Shown piece by piece: positions 7,376-13,414 of a stretch of DNA of 15,884 nucleotides. This stretch comes from an uncultured Alistipes sp. (GTDB lineage Bacteria > Bacteroidota > Bacteroidia > Bacteroidales > Rikenellaceae). The DNA lies in NCBI GenBank assembly GCA_900550925.1, contig URTU01000040.1, positions 1 to 15,884 of the forward strand, read 5' to 3'. The translations under genes were made by a program, and so were the position numbers. The notes under the pieces were generated by a model. The model ran no database searches. It worked only from the letters and a program-made list of their open reading frames with translations, and was not told where the DNA came from. How positions within the stretch are numbered: position 1 is the first letter of the stretch; each line of letters starts with the position of its first letter.

Positions 7376-9169
7376 TTATTCGGTTACTATCTGCTCGTCG
7401 TAGATGAGTTCGAAGTCGTCGACCCACAGGATGCTGTTGTAGCTTCCGGTGAGGTAGTCGCCCAGTTTGGACGAGGTGCACGAGATGATGATGTGGGTCG
7501 GACGGCGGGTCGTATCGAGGTATTTGAGACGGATCGTGGCCTCGGTCCACTCCGGTACGTTCTCATTGCGCACCAGTTCGCCGTATGCGATCACATTGGG
7601 TCCCTGCATGTCGATGAAGGTACTCTTGTCGGTGGTGTTGACCTGAACCGGACATTCGGCCGTACCGCCGTAGGTCTGGTAGTCCCAGTCGCCGAGCATG
7701 ATGTAGATGTGGCAGCGGTCGGGATCGCCCTTCTCGTGCGGGGTCGGGTCATTGTCGGGACCGCCCTCGTTGTGGGTAATTGCGCCGCAGTTGTATTTGT
7801 AGAATACCTTCAGGGCCGACGGACGGGCCGTGAACGGGCGGCCGAAGTTAACCTTGCCGCCGCTGGTGCCGACCGTGCTGTCGAAGTAACCCGAGAAGAG
7901 GTTGCCCGGAGCCACTTTATCTATAACCACCATATTAATGTGCTGACCGGCGAGCTTTGCCGAGCGTGCGCCTGTCGACGAAGCGGGTTTGGTTGTTTCA
8001 TCCGGTTCGCTGATTACTTTGCGGACCATATTGGCAGCCTTGTTTCCGTTGCCCCACCATGCCTGGCCGCCCGAGATGTAGGGCAGCGGGTAGCCGGAAT
8101 CGCTGTTCCAATCCTCGAAGCCGCCGTTGGGCAGAGCCGTGGCGATATCGGTCGTGAAGCTCTTGACTTCGCCCAGAGCCTGTCCGTTGATCACGAGCTG
8201 GTATTCATATTCGGTTTCGCTGGACAGCCCCTTTGCCGTTGCTGCAAAACGGTTGCTGCTTTCGCGCGCGGCGTCGAAACTCATCGTCCACTCCTCGGTA
8301 TTCTTGGGACGAACGCGGATCGAGATGCCGGTCGAACCGAACTCGTTCTCGGCGACATTGGCCCGCAGTGTCGCGTGGGTTGCCCATACATCCATTGCGT
8401 TTACGGCCTCGGCACCGGTCGGGTCAGCCTCGAAAATGATGTTGTCGTCGATGTTCTCGGTTGTCTTGATCACCTCGATGTCGAACGAGAGCGAGCCTTC
8501 GGGATCACCCTTCGTGTATCTGAATGTGAGGAGATACTTCTTGCCTGCCTCGACATCCGATACGGTACCGGTTTTTGTGAATGCGCCGTCGCGGTTGTGT
8601 GTGCCCGAGAATTTCCATGCCAATGCGGTCTGGCCCTCGGCGAGGGTGAAATAGCCGACTGTTGCGGTCGAGGCATCGAACGAAAGTTTCGATGCAGCCT
8701 CGTCGAGGTCGCCTCCGATCTCTACGCCATAGTCGCTGAACTGTTCGGCTATCGAGGCGTCGAAGACCACTTCGGCAACCACGTTGTTTATGCGGCATTC
8801 GACCTCTACCGGCGTAGTCTGGCCGGCGCTGATGGTAAATTTCTGCGAGCCCTTGTATGTTTTCTCGTCGAACGATGCCGCAACGGCATTGCCGGCCAGA
8901 ATGTCGACACGGTATTCGCCGGTCGAGAGCCACAGCGTCGAGGGCATCGATTCGACACCTGTATAGGTGCGGATCAGGCCCTTCGAGTTGTAGATATTGA
9001 TTGTACACGTTGAGGTCAACTCTTCGGTTGTGGCACGTGTGGTGTTGTCGAAGATCACGTTGAGAGCCAGGGCGCCCCGACCCGCTTCGTCGACATACTC
9101 CTTGTTGCAGGATACGGCTCCGGCAATGAGTCCGGCCGCCATGAGCATATATGTGAGAATCCTTTTCAT
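7376..9169 (-). CDS. DUF4493-FN3-PCMD multidomain lipoprotein
   Basis: 597 residues. Lipoprotein signal 'MKRILTYMLMAAGLIAGAVSC' with C21, then 'NKEYVDE'. Residues about 30-245 look like a DUF4493 domain: a 'INIYNSKGLIRTYTG' strand, 'STGEYRVDILAG', 'KGSQKFTISAGQT' and 'KKYLLTFRYTKGD'. An FN3-like domain follows (about 255-350, with 'VRPKNTEEWT', 'KGLSSETEYEYQL' and 'GEVKSFTTD'). The C-terminal PCMD domain (about 355-597) has 'NGGFEDWNSD', 'WWGNGNKAAN', 'KVNFGRPFTARPSALKVFYKY', 'CHIYIMLGDWD' and 'SILWVDDFELIYDE'. The FN3 and PCMD parts are clearly paralogous to those of the last gene of the operon, while the N-terminus matches the two genes just upstream, so it looks like a fusion of the operon's two building blocks. 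Probably outer membrane or surface located; ligand unknown, a glycan being the natural guess. Confidence 0.92.
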   Translation of the reverse strand: MKRILTYMLMAAGLIAGAVSCNKEYVDEAGRGALALNVIFDNTTRATTEELTSTCTINIYNSKGLIRTYTGVESMPSTLWLSTGEYRVDILAGNAVAASFDEKTYKGSQKFTISAGQTTPVEVECRINNVVAEVVFDASIAEQFSDYGVEIGGDLDEAASKLSFDASTATVGYFTLAEGQTALAWKFSGTHNRDGAFTKTGTVSDVEAGKKYLLTFRYTKGDPEGSLSFDIEVIKTTENIDDNIIFEADPTGAEAVNAMDVWATHATLRANVAENEFGSTGISIRVRPKNTEEWTMSFDAARESSNRFAATAKGLSSETEYEYQLVINGQALGEVKSFTTDIATALPNGGFEDWNSDSGYPLPYISGGQAWWGNGNKAANMVRKVISEPDETTKPASSTGARSAKLAGQHINMVVIDKVAPGNLFSGYFDSTVGTSGGKVNFGRPFTARPSALKVFYKYNCGAITHNEGGPDNDPTPHEKGDPDRCHIYIMLGDWDYQTYGGTAECPVQVNTTDKSTFIDMQGPNVIAYGELVRNENVPEWTEATIRLKYLDTTRRPTHIIISCTSSKLGDYLTGSYNSILWVDDFELIYDEQIVTE

Positions 9170-9183
9170 GGTCGTAGAGCCTG

Positions 9184-10422
9184 TTATTCGTTAACCTTCA
9201 ATTTGATCGGACATACGGTCTTGCTACCCTCCGTGTCCGTAACGGTCAGGGTGAAGGTGTGTGTGCCGGGATAGATTAAAAGCATGTTTAATGCTGTTGT
9301 TAAGTCGAAATCCACGTTAGATTTTCCTGTTACCTTTTCGCCGTAAGGCAGACCCAACGTGTCGCATATTTCATACATGCTCTCTGGCAGGTTGATCAAA
9401 TCGAGCAACGATATCTCCATTGCATTGATTGCTGAGGTGAAATTGGCGTTGTCCGAGGCTATACCTACCGTGAATTCTTTGATCAGCTTCGGGGCCTCGA
9501 TCTGGAAGCTCAGTTCCATGCCGGCCGATACCACGATCGGGTCGGTCGGAACCTCTCCACCCTTGTAGACCACCTTCGGAGCATCGGGATTCGCCGGATC
9601 GTCTGGCTCGGCAGGCTGTTCGGGGTCGGGACCGATGACGGTTTCTTCGTGGTCTATATTGCCGCCCAGCTCCTCCTCGTCGCACCAGTCCTCGATCTGG
9701 ATGTCGAACGAAGCATTGCCTTCGTCATTGATGTTGAGGATGAATGTGATTTTGCGCCACTGGCCGGCCTTGACATCCGTGAAGGCCTTGGTCATCGACG
9801 AATATGAACCGTTGACCGTTCCGGTAAACTTGACGGTCATGGCATTGCTGGCTTCGGGCGCGGCAAAGTATCCGCACTGCGATTCATCCTTCGAGAAGTC
9901 GAGCGAACCGTCGCCGATCGTTACCCGCACGTTGCAGTCGTCACCCATGGCTTCGGCCATCGTCTGGTTGTATGCCACCGAAACCTTGATATTGATCAGC
10001 TTGCAGGTGATCGTGCCCAGATTCGTGGTCTGGTTCTCGACGATCTCGAACGACTGCTCGGCCCCGTATACCGGAGCTTCGAATTCGGCGGCTGGAATGT
10101 TGGCCTGCGACTGTATCTTGAGGGTGTAGCTGCCGGTCAGGAGCGTAATCGCTTGGGGAAGCTGGCCGTAGATGTAGTCGCTGCCGACCTGCTCGCCGGA
10201 AGCGTTGTAGATACGTATGATATAGTTGAATGTCGAGGGATCGGTAGCCCTGGATACTTCGTCGACCTCTTCCGAGACGCCGACCGACAGTTTCATGAAC
10301 GAAAGGGTTCCGGTCGAGTTTTTCTTGCCGAACTCCAGCTTGTCGCGGCCGCACGAGGCGCTGCCAAGTGCCACGGCGACGATGCAGAGCGAAGTCAACA
10401 GTTTGTTGAATACGGTTTTCAT
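9184..10422 (-). CDS. DUF4493-domain lipoprotein with C-terminal Ig-like domain
   Basis: 412 residues. Signal peptide with lipobox 'GSASC' (C24), followed by 'GRDKLEF'. The DUF4493 domain (about 38-250) aligns by eye with the same domain in the next gene: 'IIRIYNASGEQVG', 'LLTGSYTLKIQSQ', 'GAEQSFEIVENQT', 'AMGDDCNVRVTIGD' and 'WRKITFILNIND'. A Pro/Asp/Glu linker ('PDPEQPAEPDDPANPD', about 265-280) leads to a second domain (about 285-412) that starts 'YKGGEVPTDPI' and ends 'THTFTLTVTDTEGSK', a typical Ig-like closing strand. The DNA encoding much of this second domain is markedly poorer in GC than its surroundings, which may mean it was acquired separately. It lies 34 bases after the previous gene and 14 bases before the next. 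DUF4493 proteins are Bacteroidales surface proteins of unknown role. Confidence 0.9.
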   Translation of the reverse strand: MKTVFNKLLTSLCIVAVALGSASCGRDKLEFGKKNSTGTLSFMKLSVGVSEEVDEVSRATDPSTFNYIIRIYNASGEQVGSDYIYGQLPQAITLLTGSYTLKIQSQANIPAAEFEAPVYGAEQSFEIVENQTTNLGTITCKLINIKVSVAYNQTMAEAMGDDCNVRVTIGDGSLDFSKDESQCGYFAAPEASNAMTVKFTGTVNGSYSSMTKAFTDVKAGQWRKITFILNINDEGNASFDIQIEDWCDEEELGGNIDHEETVIGPDPEQPAEPDDPANPDAPKVVYKGGEVPTDPIVVSAGMELSFQIEAPKLIKEFTVGIASDNANFTSAINAMEISLLDLINLPESMYEICDTLGLPYGEKVTGKSNVDFDLTTALNMLLIYPGTHTFTLTVTDTEGSKTVCPIKLKVNE

Positions 10423-10456
10423 GGTCCTATCTTGATTTTTTATATTTCACAATCCG

Positions 10457-11200
10457 TTATTCGTTGAGTTCGATGTCGATCGGAATTTCGGCAACGGGCT
10501 GGTCGTTGAACGATATTGTTATCGTTGCGCCGCCGATATTGCCGGAGTTGACGTCGAAGAGCACCTTGTACAAAGTCTTTGCCGATATTCCGTTGAACGT
10601 TTTCGAGATGGGGACTTCCGTACCGGTCTGGGTCTTGGCTGTTCCCGTCACGGTGAATGTGGCCGGCGCGATGAATGCGCGACGGCTTTCGCCCTTGACG
10701 AAGGGGATTGAATTTCCGGCCGCTGTCGCGAGGGCGAACTCGTAATCGGGGAAGTAGTTTTTGAAGTTGTCGGTACAGTCGATCGTGACCACCGCATTTG
10801 CTATCGATGCCGGGATCGATACCTGAGTGAGCTGTTCAGCGACAATGTTGAATGCCTTGCTGCCGGTGAAGCAGGGGGTTTCGAAAGCTTCGGTTGCGGT
10901 CGATCCGTATGTTACCTGTGCGGTGTATGAGCCGGCTTCGTACGGAGTACTTTCATCGTATGAAGCCAGGGTGCTCCAAGTTCCGACCACTCCGCTCGAA
11001 TTGGATACTGTGAGCGAGAATTCGTCGCTCGAAGGCAGGGTCAGTCCGAGGCTGGCTCGCGAAATCTCGATGGCCGAGTCCTCGGTTTCGACCCGGACGG
11101 CCATCGTGCCGGTTGTGCCTTGTTTGGCTTTTTCGGCAGAACAACCGGCCAAAAGCAGTGCCGTACCCAGCAGTACGGTTGTCATTTTGTGGCGTATCAT
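10457..11200 (-). CDS. Small DUF4493-like lipoprotein
   Basis: 247 residues from the ATG at 11200, which gives 'MIRHKMTTVLLGTALLLAGC' with a basic N-region and a perfect LAGC lipobox (C20). The frame runs upstream to a TTG at 11239, but that start would put 13 extra polar residues ahead of the signal peptide; the ATG at 11185 would leave no positive charge. The mature part resembles a single DUF4493 domain: 'EFSLTVSNSSGVVGTW', 'YEAGSYTAQVTYGS', 'FTGSKAFNIVAEQLT', 'KTLYKVLFDVN' and an ending '.IPIDIELNE' like the end of the following gene. It is the shortest lipoprotein in the operon. By analogy with other multi-lipoprotein surface systems it could be an anchor or assembly subunit, but this is inference. 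Confidence 0.86.
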   Translation of the reverse strand: MIRHKMTTVLLGTALLLAGCSAEKAKQGTTGTMAVRVETEDSAIEISRASLGLTLPSSDEFSLTVSNSSGVVGTWSTLASYDESTPYEAGSYTAQVTYGSTATEAFETPCFTGSKAFNIVAEQLTQVSIPASIANAVVTIDCTDNFKNYFPDYEFALATAAGNSIPFVKGESRRAFIAPATFTVTGTAKTQTGTEVPISKTFNGISAKTLYKVLFDVNSGNIGGATITISFNDQPVAEIPIDIELNE

Positions 11201-11271
11201 AGTTTCAAAGTTTTGATATATCATGTTTTTGCGTGTCAACTCCGTTTATTATTGTGTGTGGTCCGTCGCAG

Positions 11272-13056
11272 CTACTTTACGATCGATACCTTTATGTTGT
11301 CGATGTAGAGCCAATAGTTGCCATTTCCGCCTATGGACGACCCGCGGGATACTCCGACCCGCCAGCTGAGGCGAGTTGTCGATCCGCATCCGTCGACCTC
11401 GTAGGATTGTGTATGCGGGGTCGAACCGTACCATGTGCCGTTGTTGCCGGGGCCGTCGCGTGGAATTGTAGTTTCACCGAGTACGACGTTTTCGATCTCG
11501 TTGCTGCCGTTCAACAGCCCGGAATTCGTGGTAGTTCCGGCCCAGTATGTCGTTGAGCCGCCGCTGCCGGTACCTTCGTACAGGTCGCTTGCGTAGTCGA
11601 ACTCGACGTGCAGGCGTACGCTCTTACCCTCCTTGATTACTGTCAGAGGAGCTGTATCGACACGTCCGTTGCGAATATTCTTTATCCACAATCCTATTTC
11701 GATATGGCTGCATATGCGGATTCCGGTTCCGGCCGCACCGCCTATACGGGCACCGCTCCATTGAGGCAGACCGTACTGATCGAGCCATACGGCATCGGGA
11801 TCGGTAGGATCCGAAATGGCGAATTCGGTGCTGTTCTCGAACGAGCCGCTCAGCGACGAGAAGTCTTCGGCAAAGAGGTACGGCACCGTGAGGGCCATCG
11901 TATTGGTCTGGGCCTCGATGATCTCGGGCATGGTTATGTTCTGGCTTACGATCGCGCTCTCAGACTCGTAAGTGATACGGACCGTGGCTCCCGACAGGTT
12001 CTCGTATCCCGTGATATCCAAATCGTAATATCCTGCCGGAGTCAGTTCCGTCGGCACGTCAATCGTAAACGACCGGGTGGCGCCGAATGTGGCGTCATCG
12101 GGCGATGCGATTTCGAATGTTATCTTTTGCGGCTCCTCGCCCAGATGGTTCTCGGCAATGGAGAGTCGCAGAGTGGTAGTCATGTCTTTCGGTTCGCCCA
12201 GGATGAGCCGTACGGGAGTGCTTCCGCCCTCGTTCATGGTGCGGGCGGAGTAGGTGGCCGACGCCTGGTATCTGAACGACCGCGCCACGAAGGTTATCTC
12301 CCCGGCCTGTTCCATCTGGGCAGGATAGATGATTGCATAGGCATACTGCCGTGCGGCATCTGCCGATTCGTCCAGCCCGTCGGGAATATTGAGGGTAATT
12401 GTCCGGGAACCGCTTTCGAGGGTCGGTGCGGCTGCCGGATCGGTGAAGTCGACCCCGACGCGTCCTGCAACATCCTGCGGGAATGTGATCTGAATGCGCT
12501 TGATCGGTTCGCCGAGTGTATTCCCGCCTTCGGGAACGAAGATGCGCAGCGCATGCATCTTGTGTTTGAAGGTCATGTCGACCTCTGTGGCGGGGTCGTT
12601 AAGGGCACCGCCCGTTTGAGGATATGCCGCCAGGATATCGTTGTTGCCGTCGTACGAGCCGTTCTGGACGGCCGGCAGTGTGAAGTATGCGATATTCCCC
12701 GAAACGGATTCCGGGACGGGATAGACCGAATAGTATGTATATGAGCCGCTTGCCATAGGAGTTATTTCGGCCGTGAAGCGGGCCGATGAGCCCAGCAGGT
12801 AGTATGCCGAGAAGGGGATGGCGGAGAATGCAAAGCCGTTGTCGGCGGAGGCGGCCCAGACGGCAATCCGGTCATTTTCGGACCAGCGTACCGAGAGTCC
12901 GTTTTCGTCGATCTGGGTTCGGGTTGAGCCCTGTCCGGCCGATATGCTGACGGCTACCTTCTCCTGGTTTGGCGAGGCGGTCTGCTCGCGGCTGCAGGAA
13001 AAGAGAAGAGCTGCCAGCAACAGCAGCGGTGTGGCGATATGTTTTCTCAAGTTCAT
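11272..13056 (-). CDS. Fimbrillin-like lipoprotein with C-terminal jelly-roll-like domain
   Basis: 594 residues from the ATG at 13056, which gives 'MNLRKHIATPLLLLAALLFSC' (lipobox FSC, C21). The open frame continues to 13149, but that would overlap the promoter at 13137-13168 and put 31 polar residues before the signal peptide. The N-terminal part carries the fimbrillin-like pattern: a 'GSTRTQIDENG' strand, 'VRWSENDRIAVWAAS', a 'YYSVYPVPE' strand and 'MTFKHKMHALRIFVP'. From about 420 a separate domain begins at 'LFAEDFSSLSGSFEN' and ends 'NYWLYIDNIKVSIVK', a strand pattern like carbohydrate-binding jelly-roll modules and like the ends of the two PCMD proteins here. It is longer than simple fimbrial subunits (300-400). 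First gene of the operon; it could be a tip or adhesive subunit (inference). Confidence 0.88.
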   Translation of the reverse strand: MNLRKHIATPLLLLAALLFSCSREQTASPNQEKVAVSISAGQGSTRTQIDENGLSVRWSENDRIAVWAASADNGFAFSAIPFSAYYLLGSSARFTAEITPMASGSYTYYSVYPVPESVSGNIAYFTLPAVQNGSYDGNNDILAAYPQTGGALNDPATEVDMTFKHKMHALRIFVPEGGNTLGEPIKRIQITFPQDVAGRVGVDFTDPAAAPTLESGSRTITLNIPDGLDESADAARQYAYAIIYPAQMEQAGEITFVARSFRYQASATYSARTMNEGGSTPVRLILGEPKDMTTTLRLSIAENHLGEEPQKITFEIASPDDATFGATRSFTIDVPTELTPAGYYDLDITGYENLSGATVRITYESESAIVSQNITMPEIIEAQTNTMALTVPYLFAEDFSSLSGSFENSTEFAISDPTDPDAVWLDQYGLPQWSGARIGGAAGTGIRICSHIEIGLWIKNIRNGRVDTAPLTVIKEGKSVRLHVEFDYASDLYEGTGSGGSTTYWAGTTTNSGLLNGSNEIENVVLGETTIPRDGPGNNGTWYGSTPHTQSYEVDGCGSTTRLSWRVGVSRGSSIGGNGNYWLYIDNIKVSIVK

Positions 13057-13136
13057 TCCTTTCGTTTCTGTTTCGTGGAGGTTGTGTCGCGGTTGTATCC
13101 GTGCAACCTCTGTGCACTTTTTAATGTGCTGTGCGG

Positions 13137-13168
13137 CAAAAGTATGCAAATGTCGGCAATCGAGAAAA
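13137..13168 (-). promoter_or_regulatory. Promoter of the seven-gene surface operon
   Basis: On the minus strand TACTTTTG (complement of 13137-13144) fits TAnnTTTG completely. Twenty bases upstream is TTTT (complement of 13165-13168), three of four bases of the -33 element; an exact TTTG lies four bases further out. The predicted start near 13130 leaves a leader of about 75 bases to the ATG at 13056. Confidence 0.68.
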
Positions 13169-13180
13169 CAAAATCAATGA

Positions 13181-13198
13181 ATCGGCCGATTTTATCGG
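13181..13198. promoter_or_regulatory. ATCGG repeat cluster, candidate operator
   Basis: The perfect 10-bp palindrome ATCGGCCGAT (13181-13190) is followed after TTT by a third half-site ATCGG (13194-13198), so CCGAT-TTT-ATCGG forms a second inverted repeat sharing the middle half-site. It lies about 50-68 bases upstream of the predicted transcription start of the surface operon, a typical activator position. No regulator gene is adjacent. Confidence 0.35.
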
Positions 13199-13286
13199 TG
13201 AAATCGACCATGTCATATCTGTAAAAGTGTCGGAAACGGGGCGGTGGAGACCGTTCGATGCCGTAATTCGGAGGTGGAGCGGGCTT

Positions 13287-13362
13287 GGCGGAGAGACTGT
13301 AAGCCACAAACCCTCCGCCCTTCATCCTGAACTTTATATGCCAGGGGAGGGTATGGGCGGAG
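13287..13362. repeat. Three-part inverted repeat in the intergenic region
   Basis: GGCGGAG (13287-13293), CTCCGCCC (13313-13320) and GGGCGGAG (13355-13362) can form either of two exclusive hairpins that share the middle arm. The cluster lies in the 358-base gap between the AMP ligase and the operon, 3' of the ligase gene, and may belong to its transcript end. No T-run accompanies it. Apart from this repeat, the operon promoter and the ATCGG cluster, I see nothing coding in 13057-13414. Confidence 0.35.
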
Positions 13363-13414
13363 CGATGTTTTGTCGGGTATGGCCGGTTGGGTTTCCTGTT
13401 TTTGGGGGAGGGGG

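Larger units (their letters stand above)
3982..13056 (-). other. Seven-gene surface lipoprotein and outer membrane barrel operon
   Basis: Seven minus-strand genes run from a promoter at 13137-13168 to a stem-loop at 3901-3932. Intergenic distances in transcription order are 71, 34, 14, 13, 10 and -4 bases. I see no internal promoter match or terminator in the gaps. The products are five predicted lipoproteins (fimbrillin-like, three with DUF4493-type domains, two with PCMD domains, one of them carrying both) and two related outer membrane barrels. Single-operon transcription is inferred from spacing and shared localisation. Confidence 0.75.

Noticed and set aside
7316..9013. 565-residue plus-strand open frame opposite the DUF4493-PCMD gene
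   Set aside because: It is the antisense of a well-supported multidomain gene, has no signal peptide or recognisable motif, and arises from the GC-rich codon bias, like similar frames at 939-1886, 2825-3775 and 11608-12744.
3982..13056. Polysaccharide utilisation locus interpretation
   Set aside because: No SusC/SusD pair, glycoside hydrolase, polysaccharide lyase, sulfatase or hybrid two-component regulator is present; only the edge gene at 1-888 hints at one, and that lies outside the operon.
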